A model generated the notes under the pieces. It was given only the letters and a program-made list of their open reading frames with translations, was not told the origin of the DNA and did not search any database. 64,000 nucleotides of DNA from assembly GCF_028994805.1 (NCBI RefSeq), contig NZ_JAJQQP010000005.1, positions 340,183 to 404,182 of the forward strand, written 5' to 3'. Shown piece by piece: positions 16,544-27,348 of the stretch. Made by a program: the position numbers and the translations under genes. Numbering within the stretch: position 1 is the stretch's first letter; each line of letters opens with the position of its first letter. Origin of the DNA: Promicromonospora iranensis. Its GTDB lineage: Bacteria; Actinomycetota; Actinomycetes; Actinomycetales; Cellulomonadaceae.

Positions 16544-17062
16544 ATGCATCTCAACCCTTACGGGGAGTACGCGGTCCTGCTCGCCGCTTCGCTCGCCAAC
16601 GAGTGGCCGGCCGACCGTGCGGGGATCGAGGCGCGGACGCGTGAGTTCGGCATGGCGATGGAGTTCCAGGAGGAGCCCGAGGACCACGCGCGCTCGCGCC
16701 TCGTCATCGACGACTGGCTGCGCGTCGTGGACGCGACCGGTCCCGCGGCCCGTGCCGCGCTGCTGAACGCGCAGATGGCAGCGGTCGCGGCCTACCCGCG
16801 TCTCACGGACCACGACGGCGAGGGCTGGCACCTCCACTACCGGGACGACAACCAGGTGCTGTCCTCGGTCCTGCGCGCCGTGATCAGCGTGGGTACCTCG
16901 CTCCACCTGGTCACTCGCGGGATGCACCGGCTGGGGCGGTGCGCGTCGGAGCCCTGCACCAACGTGGTGGTGGACGTGACGCGCAACGGGCGGCAGCGGT
17001 ACTGCTCCGTGCGCTGCGCCAACCGCGCGGGCGTCCGACGGCACCGGGAGCGAGCTGCCTGA
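16544..17062 (+). CDS. ABATE/CGNR zinc-finger family protein (paralogue 2)
   Basis: A 172-residue paralogue of the protein at 15249: an N-terminal helical domain (MHLNPYGEYAVLLAASLANE, then DHDGEGWHLHYRDDNQ, which parallels AHDGAAWHLHLDRDDD of paralogue 1) and a C-terminal zinc finger CASEPCTNVVVDVTRNGRQR followed by YCSVRCANRAGVRRHR. The CANR here is closer to the classical CGNR. Probably a DNA-binding regulator; targets unknown. Leaderless (TGTAAT-6-ATG). Confidence 0.82.
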   Translation: MHLNPYGEYAVLLAASLANEWPADRAGIEARTREFGMAMEFQEEPEDHARSRLVIDDWLRVVDATGPAARAALLNAQMAAVAAYPRLTDHDGEGWHLHYRDDNQVLSSVLRAVISVGTSLHLVTRGMHRLGRCASEPCTNVVVDVTRNGRQRYCSVRCANRAGVRRHRERAA

Positions 17063-17178
17063 CCGGGCGCGAGCGCAGACGCCAAGTCGGCCTTCGTCGC
17101 CGGGCTGCACGTCAGGGGAGCCGTGGCCGGCGCGCTCCACCTCGCGCTGGGTCTCGTCACGCTGCGCTGGTTGCCCCG

Positions 17179-19155
<1,977 letters not shown>

Positions 19156-19196
19156 CCCTCCAGCCTGACATCTCACGCCGCGACTCGCGGCAAGCG

Positions 19197-19541
19197 GTGA
19201 CGCACGACCTGATGTCCTTCGGGGTACCGAGTGACCACTGGGCTCGCCCGGTGTCCTTCACAGCGGCAGACCAGGCGTTGTGCGAGGTCATGACCAGCAT
19301 GTCGCGCCGGGTCCTCGTACCCGCCGGCGATCCGTCCACGATCGGCCTGGACGCGATGGGCGAGATCGCGCGCAGCGTGATCGACACCGCCGAGCACGGG
19401 GGTGGTGCGTACCTCCTGTGTGCCGAGCTCACGGATGTCGCGGACCATCCCTGTGTCGCGAGCCCGCAGTGGTGCGTCGCGAGCGACCCGGTGCTGTGTG
19501 ACCTCGCCGAGGTCCCGGTGTCCGAGAGTGCCGGGCGCTGA
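19197..19541 (+). CDS. Hypothetical protein
   Basis: A 114-residue frame with coding-like composition ([40 protein letters not shown]) and no recognised domain, signal or membrane segment. The start may be GTG 19197 or ATG 19212; neither has a ribosome site or a -10 at leaderless spacing. It is divergent from the YyaL-like gene with 41 nt between starts. It could be real or chance; third-position GC favours this strand over the overlapping minus frame. Confidence 0.45.
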   Translation: MTHDLMSFGVPSDHWARPVSFTAADQALCEVMTSMSRRVLVPAGDPSTIGLDAMGEIARSVIDTAEHGGGAYLLCAELTDVADHPCVASPQWCVASDPVLCDLAEVPVSESAGR

Positions 19542-19604
19542 GTTTCACCCGGACGGTGCGGCTCCATACCGTCTCTTTTCGGGCGCCGGGCCGGGCGGGA
19601 CATC

Positions 19605-19610
19605 TACGCT
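19605..19610 (+). promoter_or_regulatory. -10 element of a leaderless gene
   Basis: TACGCT, then CATATC, then the GTG start at 19617. No Shine-Dalgarno sequence. Confidence 0.5.
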
Positions 19611-19616
19611 CATATC

Positions 19617-20789
19617 GTGAGCGCGCCCGAACCGACGCAGGACCGTCCGACGCAGGACCCGAGTTTCGCGGCGCCGGCCCCGCCGCCCTACCAGCCGCCG
19701 CCCACGGCGCCGTACCAGCAGCCGCCGTCCTACCAGCAGCCCCCGTATCACCAGCAGCCGTATCACCAGCAGCCTCCGTATCACCAGCAGGCGCCGTCGC
19801 ACGGGCCGTACGCGCCCGCCGCCGGGCCGCAGGGCCCGACCAACCCCCAGGCGACCGCGAGCCTCGTGCTCGGGATCGTCTCGCTGGTCCTGAGCGTGCT
19901 GTTCGTCCCCGCCATCATCGGCGTCGTGCTCGGCATCGTCGGTCTCGTCCGGTCGCGCCGCACCGACCCGCCGGTCGGGCGCGGAGCGGCTATCACGGGC
20001 ATCGTGCTGTCGGTGGTCGGCGCGGCGCTCGGCGCCGTCCTCGTGGTGACCGCGTCCAGTGCCCTGACCGACCTGGCGGAGACGATGTCGCAGGAGAGCA
20101 GCTCGTCCGCGACGGAGGGGGGCAGCGGCGGTACGGCCGACGCCCCGGTGTTCGACCCGAAGGACTTCGCCCAGGTCGACGCGCGGCAGTGGGACGCCAT
20201 CGCCAAGCACCCCGACCGGGCTGAGGGCGACAAGGTCGTGGTGTTCGCCGAGGTCATGCGGTTCGACAGCAGCACGGGTTCCGACCGATTCCTGGCGATC
20301 GCCGGGATCGACCAGCCTGGCCACTCCGGCGAGCTGCGGTCCGGCTCGGTCTTCATCGGTGAGGAGCCGCTGCTCGGCGGTGTGCAGGAGGACGACGTGC
20401 TGAAGATCCATGCGGAGGTGAGCGGCTCGCTCGAGCTCGAGACCCAGCTCGGCGGCGTCTCGAGGGTTCCGGTGCTGATCATCACGAAGGTCGAGGACGT
20501 CGGCTTCGCGGACCTGAGGAAGGACTTCACGGTCGGCGCGGCCGAGACCGACCAGCTCGGCATCCTCTCGGTCCCGGTCACCGTGACCAACAGCGGCGGG
20601 CGGAATTTCACGTACAGCGCCTCGGTCGTCGCCGAGAGCAAGGACGGCAAGAGCTCCTACGGGACGGGGACGGTGTTCATCGAGAACATCAAGCCCGGCA
20701 AGAAGGTGGAGGTCGATGTCGACTTCTTCGACGATATCCCGGCCGACGCCGTCTACCGGGTCGAGGTGACGGGCCGGTACATCGAGTGA
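19617..20789 (+). CDS. DUF4190-type membrane protein with Pro/Gln/Tyr-rich N-terminus
   Basis: A 390-residue protein. Residues 1-75 are a cytoplasmic Pro-Gln-Tyr-rich tract with tandem PYQQPP / PYHQQ units. Two membrane segments follow (about 82-105 and 122-146, LVLGIVSLVLSVLFVPAIIG type), the DUF4190 arrangement with a short RSRRTDPPVGRGAA loop between. The extracellular part (about 170-390) has an acidic module and a C-terminal Ig-like strand pattern (LSVPVTVTNSGGRNFTYSAS; FFDDIPADAVYRVEVTGRY). Probably a cell-envelope protein; the role is unknown. Leaderless start GTG 19617. Confidence 0.8.
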   Translation: MSAPEPTQDRPTQDPSFAAPAPPPYQPPPTAPYQQPPSYQQPPYHQQPYHQQPPYHQQAPSHGPYAPAAGPQGPTNPQATASLVLGIVSLVLSVLFVPAIIGVVLGIVGLVRSRRTDPPVGRGAAITGIVLSVVGAALGAVLVVTASSALTDLAETMSQESSSSATEGGSGGTADAPVFDPKDFAQVDARQWDAIAKHPDRAEGDKVVVFAEVMRFDSSTGSDRFLAIAGIDQPGHSGELRSGSVFIGEEPLLGGVQEDDVLKIHAEVSGSLELETQLGGVSRVPVLIITKVEDVGFADLRKDFTVGAAETDQLGILSVPVTVTNSGGRNFTYSASVVAESKDGKSSYGTGTVFIENIKPGKKVEVDVDFFDDIPADAVYRVEVTGRYIE

Positions 20790-20906
20790 GTCGAGGTCTC
20801 GTGCCTGACCGTGAGCGATGGACCTGCCCGTGAGCGACGGAAGTGTGCCAGGAGATGGGCCGGTTCGGGCGGGACGCGCTGTTCTTGACGAAGCGCCCGC
20901 GACGAC

Positions 20907-22316
20907 CTAGCTCGGGAACGGCTGCCCGGGGAACGCCTTGCCGGGGTTGAGCAGCCCGCGCGGGTCCAGCGCGCTTTTGATCGCCCGGTGCATCGCGAGG
21001 GCCACGGGGCTGAGCTCCGCTGCCGCGCCCGGCAGCTTGAGGAGCCCGACGCCGTGCTCGCCGGTGACCGTGCCGCCGAGCGACCGGCACTCGTCGACGA
21101 TGCGGTCGAACGCCGTCTTCGCGCGGGACCTCGCCTCGTCGTCGCCCTCCGGCGCGATGATGAGCGGGTGCAGGTTGCCGTCGCCGGCGTGCGCGATGTT
21201 GGCGATCACGACGTCGGCCTCCTGGGCGATGGCCTCGATGCGGCCGAGCATCTCCGGTACGGCGCCGCGCGGGACGCAGACGTCCTCCGTGAGCACGGGG
21301 CCGAGCCGTTCGAGCGCGGGGTACGCGAGCCGGCGGGCGAGGAAGAGCCGGTCCACCTCGTCGGGCGCGAAGGCGCGTTCCACGTGGGTACCGCCCGCCG
21401 TCTCGAAGAACGCGGCGACCCGCTCCGCCAAGGCCTCTCCGGCTGCGCCGGGCTCGTCGACCTTCGCCAGCAGCAGGGCCGCCGCCCCCTCGGGGAGCGT
21501 CCACTCCTGCCAGTCGGCGACGGCGCGCAGACAGGTGCTGTCGATGAGCTCCAGGGCGGCGGGCACGATGCCGGCGGCCGAGACGGCGGCCACGGCTGTG
21601 CCGGCGTCCGCGAGCGACGGGAACCAGCCCACTATCGCCCGGTCCTCTCGGCCGCCGAGCGGGCGGAGCTTCAGCGTCACGTCGACGATGATGCCCAGCG
21701 TGCCCTCGGAGCCGACCATGAGCCCGGTGAGGTCGTAACCCGTGACGCCCTTCGCCGTGGTCCGGCCGAGGCGGGCGACCGAGCCGTCGGCGAGCACCGC
21801 GGTCATGCCCAGCACGTAGTCGCGGGTGACGCCGTACTTGACGCAGCACAGCCCGCCCGCGTTGGTCGCGACGTTGCCGCCGATCGTCGAGATCGCCTGG
21901 CTCGCCGGGTCCGGCGGGTACCAGAGCCCGTCCTCGGCCACCCGACTGCGCAGGTTGTCGTTGAGCACGCCCGCCTCGACCACGGCGTAGCGCTCCGCGG
22001 CGTTGACCTCACGGATCCGGGTCATGCGTTCGAGGGAGAGCACGACGGAGCCCGCCATCGCGTTCGCCCCGCCGGACAAGCCTGTCCCGGCACCCCGCGG
22101 CACCACCGGCGCGTCGTGCGCGGCGGCGATCCGTACGGTTGCGACGACGTCATCGAGGCTCGTCGCCAGCACGACGGCGACGGGCGTCGCGTAGTCCGCC
22201 CACTCGGCGTCGTCGTGGGCATAGGGCTCGAGCGCCGCGTCGTCGGTGAGGACGGTGCCGTCGGGCAGGGCGTTCGTCAGGGCCGCGGTGAGCGCGGAGT
22301 GTTCGGTGCGAGGCAT
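20907..22316 (-). CDS. FAD-linked oxidase, glycolate/D-lactate dehydrogenase type
   Basis: A 469-residue flavoprotein of the GlcD/DLD family: an N-terminal PCMH-type FAD-binding domain (PVVPRGAGTGLSGGANAMAG; ISTIGGNVATNAGGLCCVKYG; MVGSEGTLGIIVDVTLKLRP) and a C-terminal FAD-oxidase domain ending in DECRSLGGTVTGEHGVGLLK. The NAGG and GEHG motifs are those of 2-hydroxyacid dehydrogenases that pass electrons to a membrane acceptor. No separate glcE/glcF genes are adjacent, so a single-subunit D-lactate or D-2-hydroxyglutarate dehydrogenase is as likely as glycolate oxidase. ATG at 22316 lies 9 nt after TAGGAT on the minus strand. Confidence 0.9.
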   Translation of the reverse strand: MPRTEHSALTAALTNALPDGTVLTDDAALEPYAHDDAEWADYATPVAVVLATSLDDVVATVRIAAAHDAPVVPRGAGTGLSGGANAMAGSVVLSLERMTRIREVNAAERYAVVEAGVLNDNLRSRVAEDGLWYPPDPASQAISTIGGNVATNAGGLCCVKYGVTRDYVLGMTAVLADGSVARLGRTTAKGVTGYDLTGLMVGSEGTLGIIVDVTLKLRPLGGREDRAIVGWFPSLADAGTAVAAVSAAGIVPAALELIDSTCLRAVADWQEWTLPEGAAALLLAKVDEPGAAGEALAERVAAFFETAGGTHVERAFAPDEVDRLFLARRLAYPALERLGPVLTEDVCVPRGAVPEMLGRIEAIAQEADVVIANIAHAGDGNLHPLIIAPEGDDEARSRAKTAFDRIVDECRSLGGTVTGEHGVGLLKLPGAAAELSPVALAMHRAIKSALDPRGLLNPGKAFPGQPFPS

Positions 22317-22390
22317 GGCGTCCGGATCCTAGCTCTCCTCGTCGCGGGAGCGGGTGATGGTTCGGGAAGCACTCCCGGGCCCGCGGGCCG

Positions 22391-22837
22391 TCAGTCCTCG
22401 CGCCGGGGCTTCGACGAGCGCAGCTGCTTGGTCGCGGAACGCTGCTTCTTGGCGGTCAGCCGCCGCTCCTTCGAACCTCGGGTGGCGCGTGTGGCGCGGC
22501 GGGCCCGCGGGGGAGGGGCCAGCGCCTCGGCCACCAGAGCCGTCAGGCGCCGGGCTGCGGCGTCCCGGTTGCGCCGCTGCTCCCGGTTCTCCGAGGCGAC
22601 GACGGTGAGGACGCCGCCGGCGAGGCGGTCCGCGAGCCGGCTCATGACGCGCTGGCGCTGCGCATCGCTCAGGACGGCCGACCGGCCGATGTCCCAGGAC
22701 AGCTCGACGCGCGAGTCGGTGGTGTTCACGCCCTGGCCGCCCGGGCCGGAGGCGCGAGAGAAGCGCTCCGTGAGCTCGGCCCGGGGGATGGTCAGCGCGG
22801 GGGTGACCGTGAGGCCGGGGCGGACGGGTGAGGGCAT
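22391..22837 (-). CDS. arfB: Peptidyl-tRNA hydrolase ArfB (ribosome rescue)
   Basis: A 148-residue class-I release-factor-like protein lacking the codon-recognition domain. The catalytic GGQ sits in FSRASGPGGQGVNTTDSRVE and the C-terminus is a basic tail (KERRLTAKKQRSATKQLRSS) that in ArfB/YaeJ inserts in the empty mRNA channel of stalled ribosomes. It would release nascent chains from non-stop complexes. ATG 22837 lies 6 nt after GACGAT; earlier in-frame starts would extend to 22912 without support. Confidence 0.9.
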   Translation of the reverse strand: MPSPVRPGLTVTPALTIPRAELTERFSRASGPGGQGVNTTDSRVELSWDIGRSAVLSDAQRQRVMSRLADRLAGGVLTVVASENREQRRNRDAAARRLTALVAEALAPPPRARRATRATRGSKERRLTAKKQRSATKQLRSSKPRRED

Positions 22838-22975
22838 GCATCCATCGTCTCGTGATCGGCCGGGAGAGTCACGATCGGAACGCGCCCCGAATTCACCTCC
22901 ACACCAGGTCACCCGCTAGTGTGCCGCCATTGCTGGTCCGTGCGTGTGTCCGAACGTCCCCTTCCAGGAGTCACT

Positions 22976-24532
22976 ATGAGTTTCGCCGATCGCATCGTCG
23001 CTGCGAACGAGCTGATCTGGTCGATCCCCCTGATCGCCCTCTGTCTGCTCGCCGGTCTGTACTTCTCCCTCCGCACCGGCTTCCTCCAGGTCCGGCACCT
23101 CCCCGACATGCTCAGCCAGCTCAAGAAGGGCAAGGAGTCCGAGGACGGCACCTCCTCCTTCCAGTCGCTGATGATGTCGCTCGCCGGTCGCGTGGGGATG
23201 GGCAACATCGGCGGCGTCGCCACGGCGATCGCCTTCGGCGGCCCTGGTGCGGTGTTCTGGATGTGGACCTCCGCGTTCCTCGGCGCCGCCACCTCGTTCG
23301 TCGAGAGCACCCTCGGCCAGATCTACAAGGAGAAGGACCCGGACACCGGTGAGTACCGCGGTGGCCCGGCCTACTACTTCGAGAAGGCGTACCAGCACAA
23401 GGCCCGTGGCCTGTCGCTGGCCTACGGGATCCTCTTCGCGGTCGTCACCATCCTCGCGATGAGCTTCTTCCTGCCGGGCGTGCAGGCCAACGGCATGGCC
23501 TCCGCGATCAACAACGCCTGGGGTGTCCCCACCTGGGTCACGGCCATCGGCCTGGTGATCCTGCTGGCCTTCATCGTCATCGGCGGGGTCAAGCGCATCG
23601 CGCACTTCACGGTGGTCGTGGTCCCCACGATGGCCCTGCTCTACGTCATCATCGCGCTGGTCGTGTTCTTCCTGAACTTCACCGACATCCCCCGCGTGTT
23701 CTCGCTGATCTTCGGCAGCGCCTTCGGCGCCCAGCCGGTGTTCGGGGCGATCCTCGGTCTTGCCGTCAAGTGGGGGGTGCAGCGCGGCATCTACTCCAAC
23801 GAGGCCGGCCAGGGCACGGGGCCGCACGCCGCTGCCGCCGCCGAGGTATCGCACCCGGCCAAGCAGGGCTTCGCGCAGTCCTTCGCGGTGTACGTCGACA
23901 CGCTCTTCGTCTGCTCCGCGACCGCGTTCATCATCATCTCGACCGGCATGTTCAACACGTTCTCGGGCGAGACGTGGCCGAGCGACGTGATCCACGAGGG
24001 ACACGGCGGTCTGAGCACCGACGTCGAGCCCGGCCCTGGCTTCGTGCAGCAGGGCCTGGACTCGGTGTTCCCGGGTGCCGGGCCGACGTTCATCGCCATC
24101 GCCCTGTCGTTCTTCGTGTTCACCACGATCGTGGCGTACTACTACATGGCCGAGACGAACCTGAACTACCTCACCCGCAAGATGAAGAACCGTCTCGCGG
24201 CGCGGGGCATGCAGCGGGTGCTGCAGGCACTGGTGCTGGTCTCGGTGGCGTACGGCGCCGTGACGACCGCCGGCTCGGCCTGGGGCCTCGGCGACATCGG
24301 TGTCGGCTCGATGGCCTGGCTGAACATCGTCGGCATCCTGTTCCTCCAGGGCCCCGCCATGAAGGCGCTCAAGGACTACCGCGAGCAGAAGCGGCAGGGC
24401 CTGGACCCGCAGTTCGACCCCCGGAAGGTCGGCATCGAGGGCGCGACGTTCTGGGAGCTCCGCGCCGACGGGAAGCTCCAGGAGGGCGCAGCCGACGGAG
24501 GGACGCCCGAGAAGCAGCTCGACCGGGGCTGA
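22976..24532 (+). CDS. Alanine/glycine:cation symporter (AGCS family)
   Basis: A 518-residue polytopic permease of the AGCS family (DagA/AlsT type), importing alanine or glycine with sodium. Family signatures: LRTGFLQVRHLPDML, SLAGRVGMGNIGGVATAIAFGGPGAVFWMW, GGPAYYFEKA and KWGVQRGIYSNEAGQGTGPHAAAAAEVSHP, which carries the conserved NEAGQG substrate/sodium-site segment. About 11 membrane segments; normal length. ATG at 22976 with AGGAG at 22966-22970. Ends in a strong hairpin terminator. Confidence 0.93.
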   Translation: MSFADRIVAANELIWSIPLIALCLLAGLYFSLRTGFLQVRHLPDMLSQLKKGKESEDGTSSFQSLMMSLAGRVGMGNIGGVATAIAFGGPGAVFWMWTSAFLGAATSFVESTLGQIYKEKDPDTGEYRGGPAYYFEKAYQHKARGLSLAYGILFAVVTILAMSFFLPGVQANGMASAINNAWGVPTWVTAIGLVILLAFIVIGGVKRIAHFTVVVVPTMALLYVIIALVVFFLNFTDIPRVFSLIFGSAFGAQPVFGAILGLAVKWGVQRGIYSNEAGQGTGPHAAAAAEVSHPAKQGFAQSFAVYVDTLFVCSATAFIIISTGMFNTFSGETWPSDVIHEGHGGLSTDVEPGPGFVQQGLDSVFPGAGPTFIAIALSFFVFTTIVAYYYMAETNLNYLTRKMKNRLAARGMQRVLQALVLVSVAYGAVTTAGSAWGLGDIGVGSMAWLNIVGILFLQGPAMKALKDYREQKRQGLDPQFDPRKVGIEGATFWELRADGKLQEGAADGGTPEKQLDRG

Positions 24533-24541
24533 CCTGCGGTC

Positions 24542-24584
24542 AAGGCCACGACGCCGACCTGGACGAGGTCGGCGTCGTGGCCTT
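24542..24584. terminator. Perfect 18-bp stem-loop between convergent genes
   Basis: The arm 24542-24559 pairs without mismatch with 24567-24584 around a 7-nt loop, 10 nt after the symporter stop and 27 nt before the end of the minus-strand phosphoesterase gene. Its symmetry suits termination in both directions. Confidence 0.9.
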
Positions 24585-24610
24585 CGCCGCGCACGCGTCC
24601 GAGGCGGGCC

Positions 24611-26464
24611 TCAGCGGCCCCTGGCCGTGAGGAACTGGTCCGGCCGCAGCGCGCGGGAGACGATCCTCGTGTCCCCGATCCAGCCGTAAAACCCCTGCCC
24701 GTACCGCTCGGCGGACTGGGTGCCGCCGATGGCGAACGGCTTGCCGAGCGTCGAGATGCCCCGTGACTCCTCGGCGGCGTTGCGCACGATCTTCGAGCCG
24801 TCGACATACATCACCGTGTGCCGGCCGTCGTTGACGAGCGCGACGTGCATCCACCGGCCGACCGGGATCGCGTGGCTCCACGACGTCGGGTCGGCGTCGA
24901 CCGGTACGGGGTAGACGACGAACTGCAGGAACCGCTCGCCCGACAGGTTCAGGCTGCACGTCGGCTCGTCGTCGGACCATCCGCTGTGCTTGCCCGCGTC
25001 GCCCGCCCGACCCTCCCAGCTGAGGATGCCCATCCAGGCGTGGTCACCGTCGAACGGCTCCGGCAGCTTGAGGAACGTCTCGATCGTGTAGCCGGATTCG
25101 AACGTCGCGCTGTTGACCGGCGCGTCCGGACCGGTCCGCAGCACCGCACCGCGATCGGGACCCTTGCCACCGTCGAACCGCAGGCTCGCGCGGGCCGGCT
25201 GGGCGTCGTGGTGCTCGGCCGACCAGGTCAGCGCCGCCGGGGCGCTCGCGTGCAGCAGCTCGGAGGTGAGGTCGTTGCCGTTGCCGGTGAGGTCGCGCGC
25301 GACGGTGCCCGGCGCGACCGGGGCGCCGTCGGCCACCGTGGTGGCGAGCCCGGTCTCGTCGAACCGCCAGTACGCGACGGTGCCGCGCGGCATCACCGCG
25401 GACGGCGGGAGCGGTGCCGGCAGCACCGGCGGCGCGAACGCGGCGAAGCGCTCGTCGAAGTCGATGTCGACGGTGAACCGGTCGACGTCGCCGCTGAGCT
25501 CGACGTGCTCCGCCTCCAGCGGCGTGCGGTCGTCCTTGCCCAGCAGCCAGGGCGAGAAGGTCTCGACGTCGATCACGCCGCGTGCCAGGTCGAACGAGTA
25601 GTACCGGACCATCCCCGCGCCGCCGTAGTAGCGCTCCTGGTAGTTCGTGATGTGCAGGTGCACCGGGTTGCCGGCGTCGTTGGTCATCGTGGTGCGGCCG
25701 GAGGGCCAGTAGTGCCCGCCGAGCGCGAGGAAGATCTGGTCGTTGCGCCGGATCAGGCGGTCCCAGAGTCGCTGTCCGTTGGTGGACAGGTGCGCCTTGC
25801 CGTCGTCCTCGGCCCAGACGAGGTCGTGGGTGGTCAGGATGGCGGGGAGCGGGTGCTCGTCGAGCACGTCCTGGGCCCACGCGAGCCCGGCGTCGGACGC
25901 CCGCCAGTCCAGCGCGAGCACCAGCCACTTCCGCCCGCCGCCCTGGATGACGTGGTAGCTGTTGTAGCCGTCGGGGGAGGAGCCGCCGTACGTCTTCATC
26001 CGGGAGAACCGCTGCGGTCCGAAGGTGCGCAGGTACGGCGTGTCACCCCGCTGGTCGTCGCCGCTGACGTCGTGGTTGCCGGCCAGCACGCTGTACGACA
26101 GCCGGCCGGCGGCGTCGAAGGCGCGGCTCGCGGCCCGCATCTCGGTCGCCGTGCCGTGCTCGGTCACGTCGCCGAGGTGGGCCATGAAGACGATGTTGTC
26201 CCGCGCCTGCTCCCGCACGAGGTGGCGCAGCGTGGCGCGCACCGGCTCGGCGTCGGAGCCGCCGTCGTCCAGGAGGTACTGCGTGTCGGGCAGGACGGCG
26301 AACGTGAACCGCGGGTCGGCGGTGTCCGGCCGGCCGCCGTTCGCCGTGGCGGACACCGGTGCTGCGGACGCGGCCGTCGCACCGGTGGTCGCGGAGGCTG
26401 CGGACAGGATGGGGACGGCCGCTGCTGCCTGGAGCAGGGACCGGCGGGAGAGCTTGTTTTCCAC
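24611..26464 (-). CDS. Tat-exported metallophosphoesterase with LamG-like domain
   Basis: A 617-residue exported protein. The N-terminus carries a twin-arginine signal (KLSRRSLLQAAAAVPILSAA). The calcineurin-like phosphoesterase domain (about 50-300) shows the metal-binding motifs FAVLPDTQY, HLGDVTEH, LAGNHDVSGD, LTTHDLV and LGGHYW. The C-terminal region (about 360-617) is a concanavalin/LamG-like sandwich (YTIETFLKLPEPFDGDHAWM; RWMHVALVNDGRHTVMYVDG; IGDTRIVSRAL). It probably cleaves phosphoesters at the cell surface or on a polymer. GTG 26464 follows CACGAT by 6 nt. Substrate unknown. Confidence 0.88.
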   Translation of the reverse strand: MENKLSRRSLLQAAAAVPILSAASATTGATAASAAPVSATANGGRPDTADPRFTFAVLPDTQYLLDDGGSDAEPVRATLRHLVREQARDNIVFMAHLGDVTEHGTATEMRAASRAFDAAGRLSYSVLAGNHDVSGDDQRGDTPYLRTFGPQRFSRMKTYGGSSPDGYNSYHVIQGGGRKWLVLALDWRASDAGLAWAQDVLDEHPLPAILTTHDLVWAEDDGKAHLSTNGQRLWDRLIRRNDQIFLALGGHYWPSGRTTMTNDAGNPVHLHITNYQERYYGGAGMVRYYSFDLARGVIDVETFSPWLLGKDDRTPLEAEHVELSGDVDRFTVDIDFDERFAAFAPPVLPAPLPPSAVMPRGTVAYWRFDETGLATTVADGAPVAPGTVARDLTGNGNDLTSELLHASAPAALTWSAEHHDAQPARASLRFDGGKGPDRGAVLRTGPDAPVNSATFESGYTIETFLKLPEPFDGDHAWMGILSWEGRAGDAGKHSGWSDDEPTCSLNLSGERFLQFVVYPVPVDADPTSWSHAIPVGRWMHVALVNDGRHTVMYVDGSKIVRNAAEESRGISTLGKPFAIGGTQSAERYGQGFYGWIGDTRIVSRALRPDQFLTARGR

Positions 26465-26538
26465 GGGTGCATCGTGGCGGGGCTTGCTGGCGCGGGGATG
26501 ACGTGGAGTCGAACGGAACCTGACGATCGGACCCGAGC

Positions 26539-27348
26539 TCAGGGCGGTGGTGCGCCCGGCACGTAGAACCAGCCGTGGAACGCCGTCCGTGCGCGCTGGG
26601 GGAGTACCGAGGCGATCGCGACCATCGCCTTGGCCTGCAGGCCGGGGACGACCTCGGCCCGGCCGGCGAGGAGCCCGTCGACCGCCTGGCGGGCCACCAC
26701 CGCGGGCGTGGACTTGGGGGCTCGCCCGATGTGCGTGTCCTCCATCTCGGCCGCGCGGAAGAACGGCGTCCGGGTCCCTGACGGCAGGACCGTCGTCACC
26801 GTGACCCCGGTGCCGGTGAGCTCGCCGCGCAGGGACCAGCCGAACGAGCGCAGGAACGCCTTCGAGGCCGCGTAGGTGCTGAACCGAGGGGCAGGCATCG
26901 TGGCGGCGATCGACGACGTGAGCAGGATCCGCCCCGAGCGGGCGGCGACCAGGTCGGGCAGGACGAGGTGCGCGAGGTGCACCACGGAACGCACGTTGAG
27001 GTCGACGAGCCGCAGCTCGTCCTCCAGCGGGGTGTGCAGGAACGGCCCGTGGACCCCGACGCCGGCGTTGAGCACGAACATTCGCAGGTGGAGGTCGCGG
27101 GCGCGGGCAGCGGCCTCCACGACGCCGGCCGGCGAGGCGAGGTCGACCTCCAGGCCCGTCACACGGGCAGCGGTGTGCTGGCCCAGCCGGCGCACGGCCC
27201 CGTCCACGTCCCGCTCGGCGACGACGAGGACGTCGTGGCCCCGCTGTGCGAGCTCACGGGCGATCGCGAAGCCGATGCCGCTGGATCCGCCGGTGACGAG
27301 GGCGGCGGGCGGCCTCGCCGGTGGGTGCTGGCGCACGTGCTCGGTCAT
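26539..27348 (-). CDS. Short-chain dehydrogenase/reductase
   Basis: A 269-residue classical SDR with TGGSSGIGFAIA (NADP-binding glycine motif), NAG (VLNAGVGVHG), an active-site serine (LLTSSIAATM) and YAASKAF (Tyr-x-x-x-Lys). It matches the SDRs that act on small carbonyl or acyl substrates, but the substrate cannot be assigned. ATG 27348 with AAGGGG. The start lies inside the 3' end of the upstream CtaG-like frame, so it is probably the last gene of a three-gene operon. Confidence 0.88.
   Translation of the reverse strand: MTEHVRQHPPARPPAALVTGGSSGIGFAIARELAQRGHDVLVVAERDVDGAVRRLGQHTAARVTGLEVDLASPAGVVEAAARARDLHLRMFVLNAGVGVHGPFLHTPLEDELRLVDLNVRSVVHLAHLVLPDLVAARSGRILLTSSIAATMPAPRFSTYAASKAFLRSFGWSLRGELTGTGVTVTTVLPSGTRTPFFRAAEMEDTHIGRAPKSTPAVVARQAVDGLLAGRAEVVPGLQAKAMVAIASVLPQRARTAFHGWFYVPGAPPP

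Noticed and set aside
19680..19800. Repeated CACCAGCAG units considered as a repeat element
   Set aside because: They encode the Pro-Tyr-His-Gln-Gln tract of the DUF4190-type protein and are in frame.
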